Below, one piece after another: positions 1 through 12,789 of a DNA stretch of 64,000 bases. Numbering within the stretch: position 1 is the first letter of the stretch; the number at the start of each line of letters is the position of its first letter. The DNA comes from Daucus carota subsp. sativus (Eukaryota > Streptophyta > Magnoliopsida > Apiales > Apiaceae), in assembly GCF_001625215.2 (NCBI RefSeq), contig NC_030381.2, positions 3,249,131 to 3,313,130 of the forward strand, in the 5' to 3' direction. The notes under the pieces were generated by a model. It saw nothing but the letters and a program-made list of their open reading frames with translations, was not told the origin of the DNA and did not search any database. Position numbers and translations under genes: made by a program.

Positions 1-99
1 TTACATATACGTCAAGTGAGTAGCATGTAAACTATGAATTTTTTTTACAAAGTGCTGAATCGATCCTCTGTCATCACACAAACGTATTATATACATTAT

Positions 100-2630
100 A
101 TAGGTAAATAAATAAACAGACAAATATAAAAACTACTTGAGTAACTTAGATTTTAAGTCTTTTGAGCATTGATGTTACATAGAAATAAGCATAAGACAAT
201 ATGGTAAGGAATACATTGGTAGGTTCAACTACTTGGAAAAAAATCATCTACATTGCCAGCTTTTAACTTAGTTCTTGCAATTTCAAAAGTTCCCGATATG
301 TCGCGTTGCTTTATCTTCAACGAAATAACCAAGTAGACAAGCAGCAGCTTCTTAATAGCAGATAAGTAGCAGATTAGCCAGCCTTAGTTACTGTTTTCCA
401 TCTTTTTGGAGCATCATCTTCATTGTTTACTGCAAGAAGAAATTTGAAAACCAGTGAATTGAATACTAGAAAACTTAATAGATTTTCAAGTACATTATAA
501 CTATATAACAAGCATACCTTCACCATCTCAGAGCCATACGTATCCTGGATATTAAACAAGATAATCTTCACGTGAAAAAGATTGCACTGAGTTTGTTTTA
601 CAATACCTCAAAGTGTGTACGAAAACATACCTTTAAAAAGAAGTAAAGATATATCACAAACTAATAACTTTCAACCAAACTATACAATATACTACGACAG
701 AAAGTTTAATATTCCCTCTGTCCCGGTTACATTTTAACCGACTTTGACTTTTTAACACGTATATTGAGATGCAAAAAAATAATATCTACACTGAATAAAA
801 AAATTCAATTCTTATACCAAATAATAGTTTAGATTCTAAACGTTTAATCTTGTTACAGCTCCTTTTCCAAATGAGTTATTAATGTCATTCATAGCTGCTT
901 CCAATGCTTTAATTTCGCCTGTAACAAAATATTTACATCAATTATGGACATTAGATTAGTTTTGATTATGGTCCATGAAATAAATTGTAACATTCCTCAT
1001 TTCCACATTGTTTGACTTATGAGCTAATTTATTTTTAGACATCCATCTTCTTCTTAAATTGTATAATATCCTATCAAGTTGATTAATCCAAGAACTGTAC
1101 TAGTCTGTAGGTGTTTCCCGTAAGAACCTGAGGCATATTTGACATCTTACGTTCTTTCCTAATCACGGTGCTTCTTAAAGAATAATATTACCTGACAAGA
1201 TTATGAAACTCAGAAAGTAAAGCACCGCATATTATATCACTATTTAAGGACTCACCTTCTTTCAAAACTCCACCCAGCTCTATCAATTTAGGGTATAATA
1301 TATGATGAATGCAATCCCTGTTTACGACTCCTAATAATAATAACAATGCCGATGCCTTCTACACCAAGAGTGTGGGATAGTTCATAGGAAGTGAATCATA
1401 TACAGTGAATCCAATTCCGTACATATCAGACTACTTCAGATAAACTGGCACAAGCACGGATATAGTTGCAACTTTATCATTGGAGTACTTTTAACTAAAT
1501 CATCCCTTGCACTATAAGACATAATAACAAATTACTTGCCAACAAGTTAGAATCTCCACAATGCACCATTCCAAATAACTAAAATAAGAGCAAAATTATA
1601 TACTTCAACAACAAATTAACGACCAAAAAATTATGGCTAGGAACAAAACACAGTAAACAGAATACACAAAATAACAAATATATATCACATTTCCACAATA
1701 ACAATTAACATAAGCTGATTACATTACCGTAAAAAAACACATAAAACCCTTCCAACTCTAATATACTTCTACTTCTATACCTGTCAAACAACACCTCAAA
1801 TGTTCTTCGCATATAATTCCTACACCGTGTATTGGGATGAGGATGAAAAGAACATCATCGGTGTGTATCAGTTTCTTTCAAGACAAAAGTGGAAGCGTTA
1901 AGCTCCTTTAATAGGTCTTAGCAGAAATGTAATTAAAAAATAACTGGGATATACTTGTCATTTCACAAGTATTATTTAGGCATATTTTTCCCGTGGTTGG
2001 CTTATTATATATAGAAGTAGATTGTTCTCGCCAATTCAGTGGTGCGGATAAAAATGTTTGATTCTTCTACATACATACCAAAATTTAATATTTTTATATT
2101 AATTCCTAATTTTTCTAAATTAATATATTTATCAATTCGCAGTTTCAGACAGATACCGGAAGGATATAATAATAAAATTTTCATTTTATAAATTTCTTGT
2201 ACATTAATCAATACTATGTTCTCTGTTCTTCCACCAATAACTTCATGAAAACATTAACTTTGGCACCTAAGCAAATCCTACAGAAATCTGTAGACAACTG
2301 GTAAACTAAGAAAAATCATTCCAAAGTACAGACTCGATCTTGGGTTAACAAACACATATTATACATCGTTCAGCTCAATAAATAAATAGACAAATATAAA
2401 AACTACTTCAAGTAACTTGCACGTGCTGAACATCATCGATTTTAAGTCTTTTGAGCCCTGATTTTACATGGGAATAAGTATAAGACAATATTGTAAAGAA
2501 TACATATGCAGAACTGCATGGAAGAAGGTTATCACTTTTAACTCGGTTCTTGCGATTTCAAAAGTTCCACGATGTGCTGCTTCGTTCCTTTTATCTTTCT
2601 CTTTGTAGAAGCCAGTTTAATTTTCATATT
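100..2630. repeat. Diverged direct repeat (about 250 bp, two copies)
   Basis: Sequence around 110-350 is repeated around 2380-2620 with substitutions and small indels. Shared stretches include the AAATATAAAAACTACTT and TTTTAAGTCTTTTGAGC segments and a later TTTCAAAAGTTCC segment. The rest of 430-2900 holds no gene that I can support; it is AT-rich, intron- or UTR-like sequence with scattered short frames. Confidence 0.55.
374..429 (-). pseudogene. Short terminal exon of an unrecognised repeated family
   Basis: On the minus strand an acceptor-like CTTGCAG is followed by a short open frame reading VNNEDDAPKRWKTVTKAG and a stop. The same acceptor plus VNNEE-type start recurs near 4295, 11658 and 24091, with related intron sequence upstream of it each time. 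This looks like the last coding exon of a small gene family present four times in the first 24 kb. I do not recognise the protein. No complete gene could be assembled, so it may be a relic or a non-coding exon. Confidence 0.3.
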
Positions 2631-2902
2631 ACCTTCTTGGTTATCTTTTGTACAAGTGGTATTGCAAGTGTTTTCAGATTAAAAGCTAAGAGAAAACACC
2701 TTTAAAGTTAAATTCTCAAATTTTTAATATTTAATCAATGATGGACAACAAAAACCAATATGATGATTAATTCCTAACAACAATCTTATCATGTCTTTTT
2801 AGAAATAAAATGATATACAGGTATGGGAAAAAAGACGCAAGAACTACATGTTAAACTAATATATTTGGGTCAATGCATAATTATAGGGAAATTATTTATA
2901 TG

Positions 2903-3274
2903 TTAATGAATTAAGTAAGAAGTAGATCTACCTTCAGCAATTGTGTGCTCTTCTGATGTTCTCTCGCACACAGTTGGCCGAGTCACAAGGAATCCCTCGC
3001 AGTGGTCACAAATTATCTCCCATTTAATAGGTGCAATTTCATTAAATGGGTTGCCAGCCTTTGGGTTCTTTTGCCTCATATCAGCTGCATGACCACTGGT
3101 CACAAAGAGTACATTGGACATATAAAGCTTGTTAGAGAGATAAAGATTGAATGTCACGATTTTGCATATATTGTATGAAGTTTGTACATGTAACAAATAA
3201 TTTTTGTTAGTCTTACAAATATCAAGCAAAGTGGGAATTCCGCAACGAAAATGTTGGCATTTCTCGTTGTCCAC
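2903..3274 (-). CDS. Unrecognised open frame, possible exon
   Basis: A 123-codon minus-strand frame contains a Cys/His-bearing segment (WEIICDHCEG) and the less biased stretch GHAADMRQKNPKAGNPFNE. Its composition is less AT-driven than its surroundings, so part of it may be a real exon, perhaps ending at the frame's 3' end where AAGGTAGATC resembles a donor. The N-terminal part is hydrophobic and low quality. I do not recognise the family and cannot join it to other exons. It may also be chance coding capacity in a decayed gene. Confidence 0.25.
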   Translation of the reverse strand: MDNEKCQHFRCGIPTLLDICKTNKNYLLHVQTSYNICKIVTFNLYLSNKLYMSNVLFVTSGHAADMRQKNPKAGNPFNEIAPIKWEIICDHCEGFLVTRPTVCERTSEEHTIAEGRSTSYLIH

Positions 3275-3562
3275 TTTGAGGCGGGTTTGGTAGAACTACT
3301 GTTTTCCCTTGCCAACCTGACATAAGTCACATAATGAATTTCAATATTTCACGAATTACATATTCTATGCATTAATTAAAAAATTGACAGATATGAGAGT
3401 ACTTAAATATTAATATATGTGCTCTTAGATATCACAACAAATAAAGTTCATATCATATGGAAACCTATAAAAGTAAATACACAACATACATATATAATTG
3501 ATCCCAATTGCACGATAGCGCTGATTCAAATGGATCCTCCCTCGATGTTTTAATTTAAATAA

Positions 3563-3745
3563 GAGGCCGTTTGGAGACATGCATTTCATTTCAAATGACA
3601 AGATTTAAGTTGTCATTTCAAACACTCAAATTTATACAAATATTTGAATGTTTGGATTTCAAATGAAATCCAAATCCACATTCTCAAACAGATTATTTGA
3701 TCAAATCCAAACTTTCAAATGAAATCCAATTTCCCAAACAGGCCA
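3563..3745. mobile_element. Tourist-like MITE
   Basis: The element has imperfect terminal inverted repeats (GAGGCCGTTTGG at the left, CCCAAACAGGCCA at the right). It is flanked by the trinucleotide TAA on both sides (3560-3562 and 3746-3748), and the interior is partly palindromic (repeated TTTCAAATGAAATCC-type words). A 3-bp TAA duplication with this terminus is typical of PIF/Harbinger Tourist-like elements. It has no coding capacity. Confidence 0.6.
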
Positions 3746-4261
3746 TAAATGTAATCCAACAAGATACAATAAAATCTTATCAACAATATCTGCATTCTTA
3801 ATGACCATTAATCGTTCAATTTCGAGATTATGGCTTCCCATTATCATCTCTCCAATAAGAGAAAGTATTTTCATAGATAGAGATCGAAATGTGGTTTAGT
3901 TTTTCAATTACCTTCCATATTATAGTACAAGAAAAAGGGCGCTCAAAACTAACACAAATTACCCACTTATGTTATGACAAAATATTCCGATACAGCTAAC
4001 CAACACAACCAAGGGCACAATATATCATAGGGTTAGTTACCAGCATTCAAAACCCATCAATAAATCTGACAACGTATATGTTCAAAACAGACCACAAAAA
4101 ATTCCGATCAAGGACACGATCTATCATCAGCATAAAGCCGACCACTACCAATTGTCACATATATGTTCAAAACAGACCACAATTAAATGGCATTTAGCTA
4201 GTCCATTAAACAAGCCTTTCATTACAAGTATCAGAATGTTACCCAATCAGGCAGATCATTG

Positions 4262-4295
4262 TTTTGTTTTTCTGGAGCATCTTCTTCATTGTTTA
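4262..4295 (-). pseudogene. Second copy of the VNNEE-type terminal exon
   Basis: Minus strand: an acceptor CTTGCAG is followed by a frame reading VNNEEDAPEKQNNDLPDWVTF and then a stop that lies below the listed interval, near 4240. Intron sequence next to it matches that beside the copies at 429 and 11658. The product is unrecognised. Confidence 0.3.
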
Positions 4296-4656
4296 CTGCA
4301 AGAAGAAATCTGATAATTAGTGTATTTCAAATTAGATAAATTAACTATTAAACAATCAGAATTGAGAAATCTAGGGCTTAAAAACACAACATATATACCT
4401 GTTTTTGGACTTCGAAACAGATAGCATCACGAAATGATTCAGCACTTTACACTCAAATAGATACATACACACACGATTATCATAGATCGTTGCGGTGTTG
4501 CCCTAGCCGCCGCCTTAACCTACACGACGAGTGATTTTATACCTAAAAATAAATTGGGTTAACTAAAAGGCCTGGGCTTTCTTACGAGTAATGGACTTTT
4601 CCGTGAGTTATTTTATAAAATGGGTTCAGGTCCCTCGCATATATAAGTTAGATATA

Positions 4657-5556
4657 CTAGCTTATAGCCCGTGTAAGGCACGAGAGCTTTTTAATTATTT
4701 ATAAAATTTTTAAATATATTGTAAATGGTTTGAAAGAATTTAATTTATTGATAATAAATTAAAATTTTCAATTAAATAAAATTTGAAATTATTATTTGTT
4801 TGTAAGTCAGAACTATTATAAATATATATAAGTTCTACTTTTCAGACTTGTTTCTGTAAAAAAAACTGGTCACACATGTTGGATCATCCGACAGTGGCGA
4901 TGCAGTATAAAATACACTATCACAGTCATTAATGGCTTCAAATAAACTATTGTAATCAAGCCATAACTTTTCTCTTATGTATCATTCCAAAGTATTAAAT
5001 TTTTTCTCTAAAATTTTAATATATATTGAGTAGAATATTTGACGTCAACTTCCATTAGATTATATTTATAAATGTCTTTTATATTAGAATTATTATAATA
5101 TGATTTAAGTTTGGCTTACTAATTTTAAAATATATTAGATAAAAATAATTTTGTGACGGTGCAATTTATATGATTCTACAATTAAAACTGGTAGGAAATA
5201 TTTATTTTGGATTAAAATATCCAGCTTAACAATTTTAAAATATATTAGATAAAAATAATTTTGTGACGGTACGATTTATATTATTCCACAATTAAAGTTG
5301 GTAAGAAATATTTATTTTCGATTAAAAAATCATAAACATGTGAAAGACAGAATTTGTTTTGGATTCAAAAAAGGAATTATAAACATCGAGTAGATATTAG
5401 TTGCCTTATAGAATTAGAAATTAATTTTATTCCAATCTAACGGTGCTTATTTGTTCAATATACGATCTAACGGATGATAAGATTTTGGACAATGTGACCA
5501 TGCGACCAAATTATCTACCTTATGCTTATTATATATAAGTATATAATAAGTTAGGA
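4657..5556 (-). mobile_element. Candidate small non-autonomous Helitron
   Basis: Read on the minus strand, the right end has a short hairpin (CGTG-CCTTA-CACG) followed by GGGCTATAAGCTAG and then T. This is the canonical Helitron 3' end: hairpin, about 10 nt, CTRR, inserted before T. The proposed left end starts TCCTAAC after an A, followed by a TATAATAAGC-like word that also occurs at the 5' end of the large Helitron at 12122. There are no open frames. The 3' end is convincing; the 5' end is an inference from the A/T insertion rule and the shared word. Confidence 0.5.
5121..5340. repeat. Tandem repeat, two units of 110 bp
   Basis: AATTTTAAAATATATTAGAT begins both at 5121 and at 5231, and the following 90 bp match with few differences (TTTTGTGACGGT, AATATTTATTTT). 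It lies inside the candidate Helitron. From 5560 to 6590 I see no gene, only AT-rich sequence. Confidence 0.7.
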
Positions 5557-6595
5557 TAGGACCATTTATGTAACATAAAGCTTTTTGGCCGTTGGATGAA
5601 TATCTAGCGATGAGGATTATAACAAAAGTTTAATATGTCCCGCGCAAGAAAAATGACGCTCAACGCTTTTTAATTGCTGGACAGGAAAAATGATCTTGTC
5701 CCGCGATTAAAAACCGCTGGACATAACCTATCCCGTGCTTAAAAAATATTGTCCCGGCTTCTGAATATTCATCGAATGGTCATAAAGTGTCCAAAATTTG
5801 TTCCTATATTTTTTCTCAAATCTATTGGATAATGTGTAATTGATTACATATATAATAATAAATATTCATATAAATCACTCATTTAAAATCCGTCATGTGG
5901 TTTGAGAAAAAAAAAATTGAGGACGAATTTTGAGGTATATAGTATTTTTCCAAACAAAATGTCTTTATTAAATCAATGACAAGGAATTTTTATCCTCTTA
6001 TATCAAGGTTTATAGCATATTTTTATAAATTTACACATAATAATTATATATATTTTTTATACTTTTTACGAAATATAAAGAGTCGCGAATATTTTTTGTC
6101 AAAAAATAGTACTCACCGCAGTTTAACACCCCCATCACAAACAGAAATATCACATGAGTCAATATCCACAAATTATGGTTAAATTATACGCATTTTAACT
6201 AGTCTTAATAATTTAAAATTTATTATATATAATAATATTGATCCAAGCCACTTAAGATGATTTTGGTAGCATGTTGAATAATATCAAATCATGTTAAAGA
6301 ATAACATAGAAAAAAAATTACGTATTCAATTATAATTTTTAAATAGAAAATACCCGAATATCATGTACTTCGAATCATAATCTAATTCGGGTAAATATTT
6401 ATTTGGATATAATTGATTACAGATTATCAAAAATCTAGTATTTCAATTTTATTTGGGTTAAATTTCCGATTCACATATTTTTTTTATCAAATTAAATCGA
6501 TTTTCGAATTCTAATCAAATGTGGTTATATTATATTTGATATTAGTTTTCATGTGATTCTAATCAGATTTGGTTTAGATGGGATTCACTATATTA

Positions 6596-7076
6596 GAGCA
6601 TCTCCATTATAGTCCCACTAGGTTCCCTAAATCTGTAATAAACAATTCAAATTCTAAAAACAGGGATCCTATATTGATTGATAGCTCCAACAATGATCCC
6701 TATTTATGTTCCCTATTATTAGTATAGTATTAAATTCAGTTTCTTTTAACAAAAAAATATTAAGAAAAATATGGGAAAGAGTGTCCAAACAGTGAAAGTT
6801 GAATATTTAATCATTAAAAAACAAATAAGGAATGAGTTAGGGGTTACCTATTTATGAGGAATGAAGAGTGGATGCTAAAATTTAGGAAATGAGTAAAGAT
6901 TCTGCTGGAATGAATTTTAGTGAATGAGTAAGGATTTTGCTGGAGTGAATTTTTGTCCATATTCCTTAAATTTTTTAGCTTAGGACATGATAAGGATTCT
7001 GCTGGAGTGAATTTTTGTCCATATTCCTCAAATTTTTAACTTAGGACATGATATAGGTAATCTGCTGGAGATGCTC
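6596..7076. mobile_element. PIF/Harbinger-like MITE
   Basis: The terminal inverted repeat GAGCATCTCC / GGAGATGCTC is flanked by TTA on both sides (6593-6595 and 7077-7079). The element is 481 bp and non-coding. Inside it, a segment of about 70 bp with the core GCTGGAGTGAATTTTTGTCC occurs twice (around 6940 and 7000). The left flank (GTGATTCTAATCAG) resembles the right flank (GCGATTCTAATAAG), so the element sits inside an older repeat. Confidence 0.65.
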
Positions 7077-7599
7077 TTAGTTTATATGCGATTCTAATAA
7101 GATATGAATTATTATATATTAATATAAAAATTTTATTATCCCATTTTTGATCACTCAATGAAATAACAGTACTATACCACAAAATTTATGGATATATGTA
7201 AACAAGCAAATTAGCTAAAATATCTTTGTTCTTTTCTTTTGTGAAAAGTTTGATATTGCCGAATACAAAATTTTACAACATTATTTGGGAAGATTTACTT
7301 AGATTAACAGTTTTGTTGATTAATTCACAACACCAAAATCATAATAAATTAAGATCATTTTTGACAATTTAAAAAACCTTCCATTTTCTTAATATCGGTT
7401 AAAATCAACATTGCCGTGAATAAAAATATTAAATGATAAATATTTGGCACAGTTAACACAATATACATACGTGCATAAATGAATGTATATACAAATTTCA
7501 CTAGAAGATCATATCCATAGTGGCATCACTCGTTAGCCTGATAGATATCAATACAAGGACTCACACATATTTGAAAAAAAAACTTGCATCTAAGTTGTA

Positions 7600-9470
7600 C
7601 TTCTGAGCAGCTTTGGTTGGGCTGATTTGCGAAGCTACCTTTCGAAACTTCTTGATTCCGAAGTTATATTTTCCTCGGGCATTCCATGACAGCAACATTC
7701 CAAAGACAGAAAAAATGCAGACCTTGCAACTGGGAATCACGGCCTTTATTATCTCCGCTGCTGTTATGGGCCTCTTGAATTCTTTTTACAGTATGTCTTA
7801 CAATATTTTTGGGCAACTAATCATCGGCAAGAACATTTTGTGCTCGACAAACACTGATTTACTGAGATATGATGGTATCTCTGACACCTGAGAGTTCAAT
7901 ATTTGGGAAGTCGGGTATCAGTTCGATAATTAATACCTTACTATAGAATGCGGAACAGACAGTCTTAATGATCTGTAAAGACTTATACCACACAAAATTG
8001 AGAGAGCAAAACATGACCATTTACATTACAGTATGCAGAGTAACAAGGACAACATAAATATCCAGCATGCTAAAGTGAAATACAAATTTGTGAAAGAAAC
8101 AAGGTAGTACGGACTATGAAGCAATAATCCAATTATTATGCAAAGAAACTCATACATAATCTTCTGGTGGAAGATTATCAACTTAACTCAATACAAAATC
8201 TCATTCGTAAAAGCCGCTTTATCCCAAAAACCAATGCAAAATATAAATTCACTCAGAATCTTCCAGTTAGAGGACTGATTAGACAAGACTCCAGGACTGA
8301 TTAGACAAGACTACAGAAATATGCCTGTAAGAGAAAGGAAGGGAAGGGTAGGCTTACTCATTTAGCTTAAAAACATCAACTGCTTGGTAATGCATATGAG
8401 CCATCTGGAGTAGCCATTAACATAGATATTGGGCTACCGGTTGGAGGTTTCACCTTTTCAACACCCTAACTCCATTTGTAGGATAATGGAAGCATATTAA
8501 CATCCAACATTAGAGCAAAAATAAGCATAATAGAGCACAGACAAGCATAATCCGCATATCAATATTTCAAATAGGTGATCTGTTTTTCATCTTCATTGCT
8601 ACATCAAGTAAAGATCACCTCCCATCCTTCAAATGCATTATTAAGCAACAATATGGTAAACACCTAAGAGATTTAATCCAACCAACCTCATTAGTCTGTG
8701 CATTGCCGACAACAAAGTCAAAGTCCGTCCTATTGCCCATTAAAATATTTTGAGTGTCATAATCTATGAATGCATTAACAGATAAGAGAATATTAAAATA
8801 TTAAATTTTGTCCATTAAGATATCACATTGAATAAATTTCATAGGGAAACCTATACATGTAAATGCAATGGCATGCATATATAACTCCATCGTAGATCAC
8901 GTGCGTCAGAGCAAGTTTTATTTTAAACAAATTCATTATTCAACAAGATACAATGCAGTGTTTGTTAGCTTACATGTTCCCTGATCCTTTTATTTGCCTA
9001 TCCTGAATCTACATACTCCATAAGCATTTTTCGTAAGTTATGAATTAGGCTAATGACATTAAAATAGTCACAGTATGTATAGTAGAATTTGTGTGTTTTA
9101 GTATATGATATTCAATCAACAAGCTTCCTAAATTCGTGGAGAACTAGTGAGCATAAATTTTCTGTTCTTATTTAATATCCTAACTAGCTAATTGTTACCG
9201 GTAAAATATGAACAGATCTGGATTTCCTTTACTCAGATGTTTTGGTAGATTGAATAAACTAGTTGATGTTTAATGGTTTCTATATCTCATTGGTTCATGT
9301 TAGTTTTTTAATATGAGTGTATTTGTGTTTATTTTGATTATGATCTTTACATTTGTTTCTCTATTTGTATATTAATAAATATGTACATTTGTATCTCTAT
9401 TGTGTTGCCACACAACACATGCATTTATTACTGCTGCCTGTACAAAATCCATGTGGTCTTGTATTAAGAT
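7600..9470 (-). other. Region 3' of the PIWI pseudogene; no recognised gene
   Basis: This stretch is carried in both duplication copies. It contains short open frames on both strands (for example a 92-codon plus frame at 7613-7891 and its partner at 19751-20038), but none resembles a known family. The terminal Argonaute exons that should follow on the minus strand (alanine-rich AYYAHLAAFRAR-type segment) were not seen. I treat it as non-coding or decayed. Confidence 0.4.
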
Positions 9471-9476
9471 GATTAC

Positions 9477-10221
9477 CTGTATACCAGCATGGCTACACAA
9501 ATAAAAGTCAAACTCAGTGGGATGGCAGATGGTCATATCTACAACAGTACCTGGTATACAAAAGCCAGTTATTTGCTAATCAGAATAATAAAGATTTTTA
9601 AAGATACAATAGAACAATATGTAACCAGGTGATATGTTGCCACTCCGATCAGTTGATTTCCTGCCATTGTAAATAATTTGATTGCAGCGCCTGGCAGACC
9701 TTAAAAACAGATATATCTTCCAATTCATCAAACTTGAACTATAGGGGTAACAACTAACAAGTGAAGGTAGTAATTACTTACAAAAAATAAAACACATCAA
9801 CCGTCCTAATGGCATCCATCTCTTTCAGCAAGACCTGATTAAACTGACCTTCACTGACTCCATCCCTGAAGAAAGAGAAACCCATACGATATATGCAGTG
9901 CAAAATAAGTAATGATTAAACACGCTTAATGTGCCACAGATCATGCCTAACCTGTAGAATATGATCCGTTTAGGTCGGAGTTCTGTTTGCTGGTAGAATG
10001 CCATCAAATAGTCCCTACAAAAACAATGAAAGATTAGAGAACATAGGTGGTTAAATTAATTATATAAAACCACAATTTTTGAACCTGGTCATGCCACTAG
10101 CAACAACACCCCTTTCAGTTTCACAAGTGCAGTAGAGATTCCTTAATATTTCCTCTCACTGACCATGTGTGTAGAGTTCTCTGTATGTGGTGACCTCAGG
10201 CCAGTCCATTGATGCCACTAC
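9477..10221 (-). pseudogene. ARGONAUTE (AGO1/AGO5-like) PIWI-domain pseudogene, copy 1
   Basis: Five consecutive minus-strand exon-like blocks with GT-AG borders match the plant Argonaute PIWI domain in order. 10085-10221 contains VASMDWPEVTTY. 9952-10014 contains FYQQTELRPKRIIFYR. 9805-9865 contains DGVSEGQFNQVLLKEMDAIR. 9626-9699 contains LQSNYL, then RSGNISPG in another frame. 9477-9550 contains [18 protein letters not shown]. Damage is clear. An in-frame TGA follows THGQ in the first block. In the fourth block a deletion with a frameshift removes the segment that normally carries QKRHHTRLF. Upstream PAZ/MID exons and the final PIWI exons were not found. Splice phases fit the family, so it descends from a genomic copy, not a retrocopy. 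The VASMDWPEV wording favours an AGO5/AGO1 clade source. Confidence 0.85.
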
Positions 10222-11639
10222 CTAAAAGGAGAGAATTACTTTTAAAGGTACATATACAAATTTTAGGAGGGCAAACTTAAAAAAATATACTGCTGCAAAT
10301 TATCTTTGAAACCAACACCAACAAGAACCATCTCATTTATTTAAACAACGAGTATAATGATGTACCTGTCTAGAATCATCTACCTAGGTTTAAAATATGT
10401 GTGCAATTTAAACTGTGATTTGTTTTTTTTGAATCATATCCAACAGCGAGTTTAGCATCCAGCACTCTCATTCCAGAAATTTCATTTAGCACATGCACTT
10501 TATCCAAACAAGACAAAACATAAAAGATGGCTACTAACTGTCTTGCACCGCTGGTAGAATGGTTGGATAACGTACTGGTATTATTTCCTTTTTCTCTCGA
10601 GCACTTCTTCAAATACTTTGGGACTCAAATATTCTTGGTGCCCTGAGAACTCTAGTCTCATCCATGTTAACTAATTTATAGCAAGAATTTAATGAGCACG
10701 TAGCCCATGACTATACTCTCAACATATTCACAGTGACTGAGGTTAGAATAGTAGTCATTAAAGTACCTCATGTCAGTATATTTCAGATATCCAATTCAGC
10801 AAAAACATACTCTAGACTATATATACAAATGATGACATTCCAACGTCCCATCAAGACAACAACATCTAATTTCCACTATTTTATGCATTTACTCATACTA
10901 AAGACTGGAATTTATCTTCATGAAATCAAGAACTCTCGGAAATATAGCCAGAATAATAAAAAGGGAATCAACAGCAAACAAAAAACCACAGTGACTGTTG
11001 CATGCAACTTCAGGAGTTTTCTCCGGAAATCCATGGTTAAACGGAAAAAAAACCGTAATAATAAATTAACGAAATACCATGCAACTAGCTAGTCCTTGCA
11101 TTCATCTTCAAAATGAAAGTTGGAAATCTATCAAAAATGTAAATATTATTTGATACTTAATGAGATTTGTGGTGATTATAAAGGTGTCCATCCAAATTAG
11201 CAAAAATAATTAACAAGTGTTTGAAGTGCACATATATACCTTTTTAACAATACATGGCATGTAGTTTAATTTCTCCACATCAAAACAACTCTCCAAAAAA
11301 ATATTAATTTTTTCCGATTTATATGTGCTTGATTCGATGTTCGATTATTGACCCCCACCGGGGAACATATTCGGTAAGCGAACAACATTCATTAATACAT
11401 CTTCCGTGTGGCTTCACTAAAAGAAGAGCCACCACTAATCAAACACACTCGAATTTTGGCAAGTTTAATTGCCGATCCAGAAGATCTAAACCTAACTAAT
11501 CACAATTTTATCAATCTTACAGATTTATTCAAAACATTAATTAAACAAGCCTTTTCCAAACATACTAAAATATAAATGAGTGAGATACCTTATTTATTAA
11601 TTAAGCGCTTTCTTCGACCATTCTTATCGGCTTCCTGAA

Positions 11640-11897
11640 GCACTTTCTTCATTGTTTACTGCAACAACGAACGTGATTAGAGCTTCAATACCAGAAAATT
11701 AGATAGATCAAGTATAAATTTGATATCATCGTTCGAAAAAATACTTTTTGATTCAGAGAAATAATTAATTGAAGATCTGGAAGGAAACTGCTTACAAATT
11801 TGAGAGTGGAAGCGATAGAAACAAGTATCATAACAATGTAGAGTGTGAGAATTGATCTTAAATCTTTGGAATCGCCATTGATTCATCCTCATCTCAC
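11640..11897 (-). pseudogene. Decayed two-exon piece with a membrane-helix-like frame, copy 1
   Basis: On the minus strand, roughly 11811-11897, a frame reads GDSKDLRSILTLYIVM and continues as a hydrophobic helix to a GTAAGC donor. Copy 2 (24233-24320) keeps the same frame with mild replacements (D/E, Y/C, L/V). Neither copy has an ATG in this frame, and copy 1 has a TGA just upstream. A second exon starts at the acceptor near 11658 (VNNEE). The protein family is not recognised; the piece is most likely a relic. Confidence 0.3.
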
Positions 11898-12789
11898 ACG
11901 TATACGTACATATACACACAAGCAGCGGAGAAAACAATGACTAACTGGGCTTGGGCCTGAACCTGAATGAAGATGGATTGTGCGGGTACAGATGGCATTT
12001 TAGAGTTACAGCTGTCCTAATTAATACGATGGTAGTTTGACATTTATTACTCCTCAGTCCCACAATACAAGTATACCTCTCTCCCAAAATATTTGTCTCT
12101 TTTCAAGATAATTTATCTTTATCTATACTATACTATAATAAGCCGTATAATTGTAGTCCTATGTTTTGTTCTTATTTTTTGGTTTGATCATATTTTTATA
12201 GTCTCGTGAATCGTCTCTTGCTATACTAAAACTTAATAATATTGTCATGTTACAACTCTATCTCCTTAAGTCCGCGTCCCAGCAGAGGTTAGTTTTACAA
12301 ACAAAAACAAATACTACACAAGCCACTGTCATCATCGCCCTTTGTCTCTCTCCTCTCGGCGACTTCTGTACTATACTCCATATTCTCCCCAACTCTTTGA
12401 TTCTTTCAGCCTCAATCCCCAACTCTTTCTCAACGAGATTTTCAATGGAGTCGACGATTTAGTCAATGGCGCCTTCTATTGCTTTCATCAGTCTCTCTCT
12501 CTCACACACACTCAAACACAAACGCTTTCAACACAGCTTTGCCTAATTTTATGTCTAATTTTCATTTTCTTGATTATATGTTTAGGGAGGCTTCAACTGT
12601 ACTCAAAATTGAGGGCACTGATAGAGCAGATGAGCCGAAGAAAGTGAGATTTTACTTCATATTCTCAATTTTTTTCTACTTTTTACTGCTTTCGATGTCA
12701 ATTAGCTATACGTATACGGGCTAGTGTTCTTTTTTTCTGGTTTTTGTTGGGAGTTATGAGTTCTCATAGGTGTTTGTTTTGATTTTTAG

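Noticed and set aside
710-800. Stowaway-like end (CCCTCTGTCCCGGTTACATT)
   Set aside because: No matching inverted end with a TA flank within the next kilobase, so not listed as an element.
5976-6182. 68-codon plus-strand open frame
   Set aside because: Low-complexity Phe/Tyr/Lys-rich translation of AT-rich DNA, no conserved partner and no splice context.
10376-10612. 78-codon minus-strand frame upstream of the PIWI exons
   Set aside because: I tried to read it as an upstream Argonaute exon, but it does not match MID or early PIWI sequence, and copy 2 shifts frame in its C-terminal part.
10733-11092. 119-codon plus-strand frame, partly conserved in copy 2
   Set aside because: The conservation follows from the whole-unit duplication; the composition is Lys/Asn/Thr-rich without any motif, and copy 2 loses the end by an indel.
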